Assembly: GCF_027706725.1 (NCBI RefSeq)
Contig: NZ_JAQFWQ010000037.1
Span: 1 to 61,262, forward strand
Direction: 5' to 3'
DNA length: 61,262 nucleotides
From: Nocardiopsis endophytica
Lineage (GTDB): Bacteria; Actinomycetota; Actinomycetes; Streptosporangiales; Streptosporangiaceae
A program made the translations under genes and the position numbers. Within the stretch, counting starts at the first letter, position 1; every line of letters begins with the position of its first letter. Below, in pieces: positions 1 through 11,030 of this stretch. The notes beneath the pieces were generated by a model that saw only the letters and a list, made by a program, of their open reading frames with translations, did not search any database and had not been told where the DNA came from.

Positions 1-28
1 CGTCGTTTTTCCCGAGATCATCGCGGAG
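1..28. repeat. Partial copy of the dispersed palindromic element at the window edge
   Basis: The first bases end in CCCGAGATCATCGC, the same outer arm found in the complete 62/66-bp hairpin elements further along the window (25691, 33016, 33107, 50435, 50526, 55038). Only the right arm is inside the window. By analogy it probably closes a gene that ends just to the left. Confidence 0.5.
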
Positions 29-378
29 GGGCCCGGCGCCCGGCAGGCAGGGCCGAGAACCACCCCGCTGTCGCCGTTGCTGCCATCTCCGGTGACCGCG
101 CACACGCCCCATGGCCGACAGCGCTGCGGTGCGGGCCGCCGACGTCTCCTCATCGCCGCCCTCCACCTTGCACCTCGGCGGTCCGGCGGGCGGCCGGAGC
201 CCGTGAGCGGGGTACCGGCTCTGCCGTCGTCGCCCCTGTGACGGCCTTCTGTGTGCCCGTTCCCTGGCTGTGTGCGTTGTGTCCGCTCGTGCGTCGGATC
301 ATGGGCAGGACCGGTGGGTGCGTCCGGGGGCGCGCCGGTGCGGTTTCTGGGCCCCCGGTGTTTCCCGTGATGCTCAGA
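29..378. other. Non-coding leader region containing a dispersed repeat copy
   Basis: No convincing gene is seen here. Positions about 79-200 resemble about 15000-15120, the intergenic region before the symporter gene, at roughly 70 percent by eye. The best conserved part is GCGCTGCGGTG followed by TCGCCGCCCTCCACC. The other recognisable signal before the first gene is the iron box at 379-397. Confidence 0.45.
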
Positions 379-397
379 TGAGGCTAGGCTTACCTTC
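379..397 (+). promoter_or_regulatory. IdeR/DmdR-type iron box
   Basis: TGAGGCTAGGCTTACCTTC matches 14 of 19 positions of the actinobacterial IdeR/DmdR1 consensus TTAGGTTAGGCTAACCTAA. It lies 87 bp upstream of the start of a FhuF-like iron-sulfur protein gene, the expected kind of target. Iron-dependent repression is inferred from this match. Confidence 0.75.
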
Positions 398-484
398 AGT
401 CGCGATCGCCCGTGGTGTCCCGGGCATCCCTGTTCCGCCGTGTTCCGGTCCTCTCCGGGGCGGTGTCGTGTCCAAGGGGGATCC

Positions 485-1339
485 ATGAAGAGCTGCCACC
501 CGCTCGCCGGGGTCGTGCGCTGGGTCAACGAGCGCACCCTCTACTTCCGCGTGCGGCTGGTCGCTCCGAATGCCTCCGGCCCGGACGGGGAGGGGTGGAT
601 CCGCGCCGACCGGCTGCCCGAGCGGGTGCCCGAGCTGATCGACCTGCTCATGCGCCGCTCCTGCGAAGGCCACCGCACCTCCGCGGCCTCCTTCCTGGCC
701 ACCGACGTCGGACGCCAGGTCCTCTGCTTCGCCTCGGCCTCCGCCTACCTCACCGGGCGCGCCCCCGAGTTGGCCCCCGAACGGCTGTGGGTGCGGCCTG
801 ACGAGAACGGGCGCATCGTCGAGGCCGCCGTCCGGCAGGGCACCGTCGGCGTCCTGCCCGGCGACCCGATGGGGCGCCGCCCCGGCGTCGTCGAGCTCCC
901 CGGCGACCGTGAACTCGACGAATGGGTCATGGCCGGAGCGGTCGCGGTCCTCGACCCGGTCGTGGAGGCCGTCCGCGCCGCCACCCGGTTCGGGGCGCGG
1001 GCCCAGTGGGGCGTGATCGCCGACGCCCCGCACTCGGCGCTGCTCGCGGCGGCCGAGGAGGTCGGCGCCGACCAGGCCGCCGCCTGGGACCGGGCCGCGC
1101 GCATGGTCCGCCTGCTCAACCGGGACCGGGACCGGGTCGCGCCCCGGCAGCGGCCGTTCACCGTCGCCCTGGCCGGGCGCCCCGCCCACCGCCCGGAGCG
1201 GACGTTCCTGGTCAAGGGCGGGTGCTGCTTCTACTACCGGTTCGGCGGCGCCTACTGCGGCGGATGCCCCCTGCAGAGCGACGAGGCCCGGGAGAGCCTG
1301 CTGCGCGACCGCCACGAACCGGCACCGGTCCAGGCCTGA
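485..1339 (+). CDS. FhuF-like (2Fe-2S)-binding ferric iron reductase family protein
   Basis: The 284-residue protein ends in a cysteine cluster C247-C248-x9-C258-x2-C261, the arrangement that binds a 2Fe-2S cluster in FhuF-type ferric siderophore reductases (usually CC-x10-C-x2-C, so the spacer is one residue shorter here). FhuF proteins are cytoplasmic and release iron from imported ferric siderophores by reduction. The rest has no further motif I recognise. The ATG is chosen because GGGGG lies five bases upstream. The iron box at 379-397 supports iron-repressed expression. No siderophore transport genes are adjacent, so the substrate is unknown. Family assignment is firm, exact activity inferred. 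Confidence 0.82.
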   Translation: MKSCHPLAGVVRWVNERTLYFRVRLVAPNASGPDGEGWIRADRLPERVPELIDLLMRRSCEGHRTSAASFLATDVGRQVLCFASASAYLTGRAPELAPERLWVRPDENGRIVEAAVRQGTVGVLPGDPMGRRPGVVELPGDRELDEWVMAGAVAVLDPVVEAVRAATRFGARAQWGVIADAPHSALLAAAEEVGADQAAAWDRAARMVRLLNRDRDRVAPRQRPFTVALAGRPAHRPERTFLVKGGCCFYYRFGGAYCGGCPLQSDEARESLLRDRHEPAPVQA

Positions 1340-1487
1340 TCCCCTGGGTGCCCTCCAAGGGAACGGTGCCCGGGCGGCTGCGGCGCGATCGGCGCCACGG
1401 GCGGGGGTGTTGTCCGGAAGGCCATGATTTCCCCAAGTTCGGGTGAAGGGCCTCCGGAACGTCACCGGTCGGGGCTAGCGTCGGTCC

Positions 1488-1895
1488 ATGGCTGAGAACA
1501 GGAAAGTCTTCATCAACCTGCCCGTCTCCGACCTCGACCGGGCCAAGACCTTCTACACCGACCTCGGGTTCACGATCAATCCGCAGTTCAGCGACGAGAA
1601 CGCGGCCTGTGTGGTGGTCAGCGACGAGATCTACGTGATGGTCCTGCTCCCGGAGTTCTTCGGGCAGTTCACCGACAAGCCCGTGGCCGACACCGAGAAG
1701 AGCCGCGAGGTCATCGTGGCGCTGTCCGCCGAGAGCGGCATGGAGGTCGACACGCTCACCGAGCGCGCCCGGACGGCCGGGGGCACCGTCACCCGGGAGC
1801 CGACCGCCGACGGGCCCATGTACGGCAGCGCCTTCCTCGACCCCGACGGCCACCTGTGGGAGCTGATGTACATGGACATGAGCCAGATGGGCTGA
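1488..1895 (+). CDS. VOC family (glyoxalase/bleomycin-resistance fold) protein
   Basis: This 135-residue protein has the two beta-alpha-beta-beta-beta modules of the vicinal oxygen chelate superfamily. It opens with a strand and the segment PVSDLDRAKTFYTDLGF, and near the C-terminus has FLDPDGHLWELMYMD, where the glutamate is the usual metal-ligand position. It is closest in style to the glyoxalase-like lactoylglutathione lyase group that in actinomycetes is often uncharacterised. No substrate can be assigned. It is monocistronic and convergent with the DUF418 gene, whose stop lies 35 bp away. Confidence 0.85.
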   Translation: MAENRKVFINLPVSDLDRAKTFYTDLGFTINPQFSDENAACVVVSDEIYVMVLLPEFFGQFTDKPVADTEKSREVIVALSAESGMEVDTLTERARTAGGTVTREPTADGPMYGSAFLDPDGHLWELMYMDMSQMG

Positions 1896-1929
1896 CGGCC
1901 CGGAATGGCGGCACCGTACGACGGCCCCG

Positions 1930-3132
1930 TCACCTGCGGTGGGCGCCGCCGATCCGCCACCGGGGCACCTCCAGGTTCGTGGCGGCCCGCAGCGCCCACT
2001 CGACGGGGCCGTAGGCGTGTCCGGACATCCACCACGCGGACGCGCCCAGCTGGAGCAGGTAGATCCCGGCGGCGATCAGCAGCACCAGGGCGGGGGAGAC
2101 CTGGCCGACCAGCCCGAGGCCGACGCCGGTGAACAGCAGCACGCACAGCAGCGACTGGGCCAGGTAGTTGGTCAGCGCCATCCGTCCGGCGGGCGCCAGC
2201 ACAGCGGCGGTCCGGGATCCGGCGCCGGTCCGGAAGAAGCGGAGCAGGGTGGCGGAGTAGGCGGCCGTGAGGAACGGCGCGGTCACCACCGCTACGGCGA
2301 CCCCGGCCGGGTCCGCGGTGCCGCCCAGCGCGGCGAGGACCAGTGATCCGGCCAGGCCGACGGGGAAGCCGACCCACTGCGCCAGGCGCAGCGCCCGGTC
2401 GTGCGCGGCCGGGTCGGCGAGGACGCGGTGCTTGCCTGCGGCCAGCCCGGTGAGGAACGCGGCGAAGGCCACCGGGCCCTGCATGCCCACCAGGGCCACG
2501 GCCATGTGCGGCAGCGACCGGAGGTGCTCGGCGACGACGTCGAGTGGGCCGCCCGCCAGCGCCGAGGTCGTCTGCGCCCCGGCGGCGAGGGCGGCGCCGG
2601 TGTCCACCTCGGCCACCCCGGTGGCGGCCATCGCCAGGAACTGGACCGTCATGAGAGCGGTGATCACCCCGGCGGTGATGAGCGCGGCGCGCGGTCGGAT
2701 CCGGTGCAGGGCGAGGAGGAGCAGGCCGAGCAGGGCGTAGGTGGTGAGGATGTCGCCCTGGAAGAGCAGGACGGCGTGCAGGGCGCCGATGGCCAGGAGC
2801 GCGGCCAGCCTGCGCAGGAAGCGCGGCCGGAAGTCGACGCCCTTCCGAGCGGCCGAGTCGATCTGCAGAGTGAGGCTGTACCCGAACAGGAACGAGAAGA
2901 GCAGGTAGAACTTCATCTCGAAGAACACCGTCACGACCCAGTGCGCCGCCGTGTCCGCCACGGACGCGAACGCGGGGTCGTGGACCTGGTGGAAGGTGTA
3001 TCCCGAGGCGAAGTACCCGATGTTGACGACGAGGATCCCGAAGAGCGCGAAGGACCTCAGAGCGTCGATGTCGAGGATGCGCCGAGGCCTAGTGGACGGG
3101 CGCGACGGCGCCGCCGATACCGCTGTGGACAT
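1930..3132 (-). CDS. DUF418 domain-containing integral membrane protein
   Basis: This 400-residue polytopic membrane protein begins its conserved part with RILDIDALRSFALFGILVVN, the typical opening of YeiB/DUF418 proteins (compare DxLRGxALxGILxxN), and carries the C-terminal DUF418 block of several helices. About ten hydrophobic segments are visible. DUF418 proteins are inner-membrane proteins of unknown transport or acyltransferase-like role. The reading frame stays open further upstream, but that extension overlaps the ribbon-helix-helix remnant and looks non-membranous, so I start at the ATG giving MSTAVSAAPS. No operon partner is evident. Confidence 0.83.
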   Translation of the reverse strand: MSTAVSAAPSRPSTRPRRILDIDALRSFALFGILVVNIGYFASGYTFHQVHDPAFASVADTAAHWVVTVFFEMKFYLLFSFLFGYSLTLQIDSAARKGVDFRPRFLRRLAALLAIGALHAVLLFQGDILTTYALLGLLLLALHRIRPRAALITAGVITALMTVQFLAMAATGVAEVDTGAALAAGAQTTSALAGGPLDVVAEHLRSLPHMAVALVGMQGPVAFAAFLTGLAAGKHRVLADPAAHDRALRLAQWVGFPVGLAGSLVLAALGGTADPAGVAVAVVTAPFLTAAYSATLLRFFRTGAGSRTAAVLAPAGRMALTNYLAQSLLCVLLFTGVGLGLVGQVSPALVLLIAAGIYLLQLGASAWWMSGHAYGPVEWALRAATNLEVPRWRIGGAHRR

Positions 3133-3271
3133 GGGGACGACGGTACGGGCGAGGTTGGACGTACGTACATGAACCAGGACCCCGAGTCCGTGGGGGAGCC
3201 GGCACCACCCTGAGAGAGGGGGCAGGGCGTCAGCGATCGCCGTCGACCGGCTCACACCTGCTGAACATGGG

Positions 3272-3431
3272 TCAGTCGATCGGCTCGTCCCACACACGGT
3301 TCGCCATGGCGGCCAGAAGGATCGCTTCACGGATGATGTGCGCTTGCGAGACGCCCCGCCGCCGCGCCGTCATCCTTGATGAGGGCGAGGTCCTCCGGGT
3401 CCACGTAGATGGTCTTCCTCGTCATCGGCAT
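3272..3431 (-). pseudogene. Frameshifted ribbon-helix-helix (VapB/CopG-like) antitoxin
   Basis: Reading leftwards, the frame gives MPMTRKTIYVDPEDLALIKD and then runs out of frame near 3365-3375. One frame over, translation continues as ARRRGVSQAHIIREAILLAA and MANRVWDEPID with a stop at 3272. Joined, this is a typical 50-residue ribbon-helix-helix antitoxin, with the beta-strand RKTIYVD and the helix HIIREAILLAA. The frames differ by one extra base (or two missing) in a GC-rich run. No toxin gene follows. It is either a degraded antitoxin or a base-calling error; the homology of the two halves is clear. Confidence 0.6.
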
Positions 3432-3488
3432 CTTCTGGCGCTAGCCCGAGTACCGTGAGGCCGCAGGCGAATGATCAGGGGGTGTGCC

Positions 3489-3662
3489 ATGGGTTCCTGG
3501 GAGGCCGGGCCGGAGCCGGCTCCGCAGGCGGAAGAGGCCGGAGGAACCATGGAACCGCCTGGTGCGCACGAGGGTGAGCGGCACGGCGACCACCGCATCA
3601 TGAGAGCTGCGGAGCGCGTCGTCGCACTGTCGGCCGAGCTCAACAGGAAGCTGGCTCAATGA
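3489..3662 (+). CDS. Small acidic hypothetical protein coupled to an antitoxin fragment
   Basis: This is a 57-residue protein, acidic and Pro/Gly-rich for its first 30 residues, ending in a short helix (RIMRAAERVVALSAELNRKL). I recognise no family. The ATG at 3489 is preceded by AGGGGG at good spacing. Its stop overlaps the next gene's start in ATGA, so the two are probably co-translated. Its position just before a Phd/YefM-like C-terminal fragment suggests a decayed or rearranged toxin-antitoxin module, but this is inference. Confidence 0.45.
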   Translation: MGSWEAGPEPAPQAEEAGGTMEPPGAHEGERHGDHRIMRAAERVVALSAELNRKLAQ

Positions 3663-3817
3663 GGGACGAGGATCCGGGCAGTCTGGAAGAGACCTTAGAC
3701 GTGCTCGCAAGCCCAGAGGCCCTGCACCAACTCGCGGAGTCGCGCGCGGACATCGAGGCAGGGGATGTCCTGGAGGCCGACGAAGTCGCGGCTCTGCTCT
3801 CCCGGCGCTCTCGCTGA
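3659..3817 (+). CDS. Phd/YefM-like antitoxin C-terminal half (N-terminal domain missing)
   Basis: The 52-residue product contains SLEETLDVLASPEALHQLAE, then ADIEAGDVLEADEVAALLSR. This is the toxin-neutralising tail typical of Phd/YefM or RelB antitoxins (SLEETLxxLxDPExxxxLxxA). Full-length members are about 80-90 residues with an N-terminal DNA-binding domain; that half is absent. It starts in an ATGA overlap with the preceding gene and ends 16 bp before the displaced sdaA 3' end. No toxin gene follows. It may be an orphan solo antitoxin or the remains of a TA pair disturbed near the integration site. Confidence 0.55.
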   Translation: MRDEDPGSLEETLDVLASPEALHQLAESRADIEAGDVLEADEVAALLSRRSR

Positions 3818-3833
3818 GCGGTCTTACAAACCC

Positions 3834-3929
3834 TCAGCACTCGATGACGTTGACCGCCAGTCCTCCTCGGCTGGTCTCCTTGTACTTGTCCATCATCTCC
3901 CGGCCGGTGTCCCTCATAGTGCGGATGAC
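3834..3929 (-). pseudogene. Displaced native 3' end of sdaA (left attachment junction)
   Basis: Read leftwards these 96 bases encode [20 protein letters not shown] then [11 protein letters not shown] and a stop. This aligns without gaps to the last 31 residues of the intact L-serine dehydratase encoded at 7631-9043. Joining it to the gene body at 7727 recreates a natural [20 protein letters not shown] sequence. I therefore read it as the host's original gene end, separated by insertion of the element at 3930-7726. Similarity to the right copy stops exactly at 3929/7726, where both share the dinucleotide AC. Confidence 0.8.
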
Positions 3930-4033
3930 AGGGCGAGTGCTACGGTTAACAGCGCATGTCAGGGCACACCACGGCGTGTCGCTCGTGCATGATCAGATCC
4001 GTCCAGTGCTCTGGGCTCACGGGATCCGTCTTC

Positions 4034-5674
4034 TCACTCGGAGGGTTGGCGAAGGCGCGTCACTGTGATCTTGTCCCCTTCCAAGCATCGGAAGTGAGCC
4101 TCGGGGTCCAAAGTGCCTCCAGCGGCAGATTCAATTTCGGATCGGTTTATCAACTCCATGTGTGAGGATCCAATTCTCACGGGGCCGAACTGGAACACAT
4201 GTTCCCCTACGGGGATAGTGAGGCTCTCAGAAACAACGAAAATTGCCCCTCGATTATCGGGGCCAAACTTTTCAAGGAAGTCGCTGATCTCTGCGTGGTT
4301 GACCTTCCAGGGGAGTCCCTGGTAGATCCAGTCTGCAGACCCTTTGGTGGCCAAATCTCTAGCCATCTCGATGGTGTACAGGTCTTCGATTGTCAAATCT
4401 CCGGGAGTCCTGAAGGACTGCTTGGTTGCTTTCTGGAGGTCATCCAGAGCAATAACCAGTCGGGCCGAGAACTTGAATTCTTCGAATAGTTCACTATTAA
4501 ATTCCTTTGCCTTGTCCTCGAGATGTCCAAACTTTAGGGAGATGTGGTCCCCTTCGAGTGCCGATAAGATGAACTCGCATATGGGGCGAATAGCGAACGG
4601 GAAAAAGCCTTGCATGGCGGCGAATTTTAGATTTATATCTGCGCGTCCGTGGCGTGCTCCTGGGTGGTCAAATCTGGCAGTGACCGTGATCAAGCCTGAC
4701 GTGTCACCCCCTGAGAGCATGATTCCCTTCCGCCCAATCCCCTTCCTTGTAAACTGAAGAGGGAGGCTCTGTGGAGGTGGGCTCGCTTCAGAGAAAGAGA
4801 CCTCCAGAGTGGCTGGCAAGGGCAGACCGTCACTACTGTCGATCGGTAGGATATCCAGGTACTCGTACTTGTCCTCCTCGTTGAAATTGAGGAGCTTCTT
4901 GGTTTCCTCGGAGGCTTGAATATCGATCCCCTGGATGTAGCGTCCGGGGATTCTACATCCCTCACCGTAGTCAAGTGCATTTTGCAGGGAAGCTTGAGCT
5001 GCTCGGGCGCCCTCATCCTGTGCGGGAAAAATGAACGTGGGAGTGGCATGTATCGGATCCATTTCAGAGGCTCCGGGAAACTTCTCTCTGAGGAAGAAGG
5101 AAGCCACTCCATCGCGAACTTCAAGGTCTACTGCATAGCATGGAGAAAGCTCATCAACGCGCTTGCTGAGACCCTTTAGGCGCTTCTCGGCATCAGAAAT
5201 ACCGTTGCTTAGGGCAGAAACCTCATGGTTTAGCTCGCTGGCGCGTGTCAGAAGATCATAATCTGATCCCTCGACGTAGCGACGAATGTCCTCATGCAAA
5301 GAAAATTGTCCGTCGAGCCAGTCTCTTCCTCGCCATTCTAGGATAATGTCCTTATGAAGCTTCCGGAGGTTGTTGAACCAAACTATCTCCTTGGGTGATG
5401 GATCAAGTGGTTGGATTAGGATCCAACACTTGGGGTGATGTGTGCTCGCGTTCTTGAGCGACTTCTTTATTTGACTCTTCTGTTGGCTTGTGAGGCGTTT
5501 GGAGAATGATTTTATCTCGAAGATCGTCAAACCTTCGGGGGTGTCCAAGAAGATGTCTTTACCATCGTCCCCGCCTGAGCCGTCGACCCCTTGGGCCGAA
5601 GGGTGAAGGCGTCGAATGAGTATCTTTACCGCACGTTCGATCCTTGCTGGATCGAGGTTGCTCCAGTTGATCAT
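4034..5674 (-). CDS. PD-(D/E)XK nuclease-like protein with large unknown C-terminal region (element cargo)
   Basis: With the ATG at 5674 the protein has 546 residues. Residues 1-75 carry a restriction-endonuclease-like core: helix glutamate E13, then GSGGDDGKD with D40, then E53-x-K55 in IFEIKSF, followed by a Gln/Lys-rich helix. This is the Mrr-like PD-(D/E)XK arrangement that cleaves DNA. Residues 150-180 form a short coiled coil; the remaining 350 residues match no family I know. The frame stays open upstream to 5893, so alternative starts at 5710 or 5728 are possible; 5674 fits where related nuclease domains begin. It is the only cargo of the element, which suggests but does not prove a defence role. 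Confidence 0.6.
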   Translation of the reverse strand: MINWSNLDPARIERAVKILIRRLHPSAQGVDGSGGDDGKDIFLDTPEGLTIFEIKSFSKRLTSQQKSQIKKSLKNASTHHPKCWILIQPLDPSPKEIVWFNNLRKLHKDIILEWRGRDWLDGQFSLHEDIRRYVEGSDYDLLTRASELNHEVSALSNGISDAEKRLKGLSKRVDELSPCYAVDLEVRDGVASFFLREKFPGASEMDPIHATPTFIFPAQDEGARAAQASLQNALDYGEGCRIPGRYIQGIDIQASEETKKLLNFNEEDKYEYLDILPIDSSDGLPLPATLEVSFSEASPPPQSLPLQFTRKGIGRKGIMLSGGDTSGLITVTARFDHPGARHGRADINLKFAAMQGFFPFAIRPICEFILSALEGDHISLKFGHLEDKAKEFNSELFEEFKFSARLVIALDDLQKATKQSFRTPGDLTIEDLYTIEMARDLATKGSADWIYQGLPWKVNHAEISDFLEKFGPDNRGAIFVVSESLTIPVGEHVFQFGPVRIGSSHMELINRSEIESAAGGTLDPEAHFRCLEGDKITVTRLRQPSE

Positions 5675-5893
5675 CGGGACACCACTACTCCGCAAGGTGG
5701 GGCGCCTCATGGTGTTCAGCGCGCTCATGACCAGCCTAGCTATCAGAGGGCGGCCTGGGCGAGCAAAGCTGAAGTTGCCCTCTCCGTCGAGGAGGATTCC
5801 TGAGTTCAGGGCTCCGGTAACGCCCCTAGGCAGGGGGCAAGGTGGTTTATAGCGAACATAAGGGTGTATATAGGTAGGTAAGGGTCTGCACAA
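5675..5893. promoter_or_regulatory. AT-rich spacer with probable promoter for the cargo gene
   Basis: This lies between the recombinase stop and the chosen cargo start. On the minus strand it holds TATATA and TATAAA stretches (about 5840-5880) suited to a -10 box, and a GCCCC-N7-GGGGC dyad near 5822-5838. It remains open in the cargo's frame, so part of it may be coding. Confidence 0.35.
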
Positions 5894-7615
5894 CTATGCA
5901 TCTGGGGCGTGAGTCCCCGTTGCTGGAGTTGCTTGTTCCAAGAAGGGGTCATACCTATGGGGGTTCTTCGCTTGCCACTCGGCAGACTGCTGCTGTCGCT
6001 GCTCTGGTGAAGCTTGGAAGTCAATCTCTTCCATGGGGACGCCTGTAATGCGAGTGGTGCCCTCGCTTGCAAGTTCGACCCGAAGTGCCCAATCTTCGGC
6101 CTCAGGGCTTCCGGGATCGATCCCCGTCGCTTGGGTGTACAGCTCTTCGAGATCTCTGCCTGAGAACCGGAAGGCGGGTTCTGGGTGGCTCGTCTGGTTG
6201 GTGTCGCGGAACCACACCTTGAAGTCGTGGTTCCGAAGGAAAGCACCTTTCTCCTGGTAGGTCATAGCGTTCCAGGAGTCCCCGGCAGTCACGCCGGTAC
6301 CAACGAATTTGATTTCCTCAGGGCGAGTGGGAAGGGCTTCGAGTGCTTCTCGTCGCTTTTCCAACTCTTCGATCTGTTTGCGCGCTGCATCCGCTGCTCG
6401 GGAACCAGGTTTGAGGGTCGTCATGTTGCCGATAAGGTTTTCTAGCGCCTCATCAACACTGGCGATGTCTCGTGAATAGTCGATGCCAGGGACGACGACA
6501 CGTTCCTTCTTCTCAAGGTCTCCGACCAGGAAGATGACATAGTCAGAGACAGCCTTCTCGATGGTCCCGGACCGGACCATCTTGTTGGCGCAACGTCCTT
6601 CAGGGAGAGAGTAGGAAGAGCATCGGTAGTAGGGGCGTGTCCCGCTCTGGAAGTGGTGCAGGGGTCGGGAGCAGACATCGCACATGGCGACCTGTGCGAG
6701 CATCGAGCCGCCCTTTCGGTTCTGCGTCTTCTTACGGCTCGCCCGGTCCAAGCACTCTTGAAGGTCGTTCCAGCGGGAAGGGGCGATCAGAGGTTCAGCC
6801 TTCTGGACGACCATGCCGGTCTGTGCGTTGCGTGTGGTCTCTCCCGAATGGGTCTCGTACTCTCCGAGTAGGGCACGGCTCCGAAGGACCTTGATGATCT
6901 GCGACGTGGTCCACTTGGCTCCCTTCGGTTCCTTGCCCATGCGGATACGGTGGGCGTCGGATGAGGTAGGGACTCCGCGCTCGGTGAAGTCGTCCCTGAT
7001 TCGGGCGACGGCTTCATGGTCGTCAACGACCCGACGAACCAGTTCCAGTACCCGGGAGGCGGTGTCCGTCTGGCTCTCGGTGTCCTTGACGAGATACCAG
7101 CCGTAGACCTCGTTCCGAACCTCCTTGACCGGACGGTACCCGTACGGCGGGATACCGCCCTTCCACCGACCGCTCTGGATGACGGCGTTGATCCCGTCCT
7201 GCGTCCTCCCCTTAATGGTCTTCAGCTCGAACTCAGCGAAGGCCGCGAGGATCTTTGCGAGAAGCTGACCCATGTCCGAGGTCAGATCGATCCTGTCATC
7301 CAGGAAGACGAGTTCGACTTCGTTCTTCTCAGCCCACTCCAGGAAGTCAACGAAGCCCTTGAGGCTTCGCGCCAACCTGTCGAGCTTCCAGAAGGTCAGT
7401 ACGTCGAAGTCCTCTGGACGCTTGAGCCACTCGCCCAGCTCCGGACGCTCCCACGGTGGGACGTCCCCGGAGACGTCCACGTCCACGGCCTGACCCGCGA
7501 CGACGGCATCGTTCAGGTCCGCCCACGCCTGCCCCTTGGAGAGCTGGCGCTCGACCGAGGCGGACTCGTGACGGTGTTTGGACAGTCGGGCGACCTTGAC
7601 AACCCTCTTGACCAT
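5894..7615 (-). CDS. Large serine recombinase (integrase of the sdaA element)
   Basis: This 573-residue protein has the N-terminal resolvase catalytic domain with the RLS motif (S12 nucleophile) and the DRLARS motif (R80, R83). A recombinase domain with the SGRWKGGIPPYGY signature follows around residues 148-160. A zinc ribbon has C312-x2-C315 and C332/C342, and a coiled-coil region lies near residues 400-440. This is the architecture of phage-type large serine integrases, which recombine short attP and attB sites through a two-base core. The gene starts 16 bp from the restored sdaA stop, next to the right att junction, as usual for such integrases. No recombination directionality factor is recognised nearby. 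Confidence 0.92.
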   Translation of the reverse strand: MVKRVVKVARLSKHRHESASVERQLSKGQAWADLNDAVVAGQAVDVDVSGDVPPWERPELGEWLKRPEDFDVLTFWKLDRLARSLKGFVDFLEWAEKNEVELVFLDDRIDLTSDMGQLLAKILAAFAEFELKTIKGRTQDGINAVIQSGRWKGGIPPYGYRPVKEVRNEVYGWYLVKDTESQTDTASRVLELVRRVVDDHEAVARIRDDFTERGVPTSSDAHRIRMGKEPKGAKWTTSQIIKVLRSRALLGEYETHSGETTRNAQTGMVVQKAEPLIAPSRWNDLQECLDRASRKKTQNRKGGSMLAQVAMCDVCSRPLHHFQSGTRPYYRCSSYSLPEGRCANKMVRSGTIEKAVSDYVIFLVGDLEKKERVVVPGIDYSRDIASVDEALENLIGNMTTLKPGSRAADAARKQIEELEKRREALEALPTRPEEIKFVGTGVTAGDSWNAMTYQEKGAFLRNHDFKVWFRDTNQTSHPEPAFRFSGRDLEELYTQATGIDPGSPEAEDWALRVELASEGTTRITGVPMEEIDFQASPEQRQQQSAEWQAKNPHRYDPFLEQATPATGTHAPDA

Positions 7616-7630
7616 GCATGTCCTTGTCTG

Positions 7631-9043
<1,413 letters not shown>

Positions 9044-9196
9044 CTGTCCTGCCCTCCTCGTCGAGCACAGGGGATGCGGATAGGGGAACGGGGTGCGGAT
9101 ACGGGAACACCCCCCGGATACGAAAATAGCCGGGTCGCGCGCGGCCCCGCCCGAAGTGTCGGGGCCGCGCCCGGCCCGGCCTCGTCGCCGAAGGCT

Positions 9197-9214
9197 CCCG
9201 GCCGTGCGGCCGGG
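9197..9214 (-). terminator. Hairpin after glyA
   Basis: CCCGGCCG-TG-CGGCCGGG is an 8-bp perfect stem lying 8 bp beyond the glyA stop. There is no U-tract, as is common in high-GC actinomycetes. A second dyad (GGCCCC/GGGGCC) follows near 9150-9175. It could limit read-through into sdaA. Confidence 0.45.
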
Positions 9215-9221
9215 CCCGGGC

Positions 9222-10490
<1,269 letters not shown>

Positions 10491-10494
10491 GGAA

Positions 10495-10875
10495 TCAGCC
10501 TTCGCCTTCGGTCAGCTGGGTGTACTTCTCCGGGGAGAGAAGGTCCTTCGGCTCCTCGGACAGCTCGACCTTGAACAGCCAGCCCTGCCCGTAAGGGTCC
10601 GTTCCGATGATCTCAGGGTCCTCCACGGCGGCGGCGTTGACGTCGACCACCTCGCCGCTGACCGGAGCGTAGATGTCGCTCACGGACTTGGTGGACTCCA
10701 CCTCGCCGCAGGTGTCCCCGGCGGCCACGGTGGCGCCCGTCTCCGGCGGCTCGACGAAGACGATCTCACCGAGCGCCTCGGCGGCGTACTTGGTGATGCC
10801 GACCGTCGCCACGCCGTCGCTGATGGAGACCCACTCGTGCTCTTCGGTGTAGCTCAACTCCGCGGGAACGCTCAA
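10495..10875 (-). CDS. gcvH: Glycine cleavage system H protein
   Basis: This 126-residue lipoyl carrier has the lipoylation lysine K63 in [15 protein letters not shown] and the full GcvH length (EEHEWV near the N-terminus, [11 protein letters not shown] near the C-terminus). There is no ATG or GTG at the right place; the TTG at 10875 fits the family start and has GGAGA a few bases upstream. It shuttles the aminomethyl group between GcvP and GcvT. No gcvP is present in this window, so the P protein is encoded elsewhere. Confidence 0.93.
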   Translation of the reverse strand: MSVPAELSYTEEHEWVSISDGVATVGITKYAAEALGEIVFVEPPETGATVAAGDTCGEVESTKSVSDIYAPVSGEVVDVNAAAVEDPEIIGTDPYGQGWLFKVELSEEPKDLLSPEKYTQLTEGEG

Positions 10876-11030
10876 TTTCTCTCCAGGAGGATTCGTCAGT
10901 GGTGTCCGGTTACCGGGTCCGGCCGCCGCGGGGGGCCGATCGACCGCGGGCGCTTCGTGCGGATCGCACCCACCCGGTGGCAATTCTGCCCGGTGGGCCG
11001 CCTGCCCGCACACACGGCTCGCGACCGGGG

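Noticed and set aside
3133-3330. N-terminal extension of the DUF418 gene
   Set aside because: The extra 66 codons overlap the ribbon-helix-helix remnant in another frame and look non-membranous; the ATG at 3132 gives the normal family start.
3267-3458. Plus-strand 63-codon frame near 3.3 kb
   Set aside because: It is antisense to the ribbon-helix-helix remnant, which has the recognisable protein sequence.
3930-4033. Symmetric attP arms (AACCGT at 7712 and ACGGTT at 3942) around the AC core
   Set aside because: The half-sites are 7 and 12 bases from the core, so not symmetrical; could be chance.
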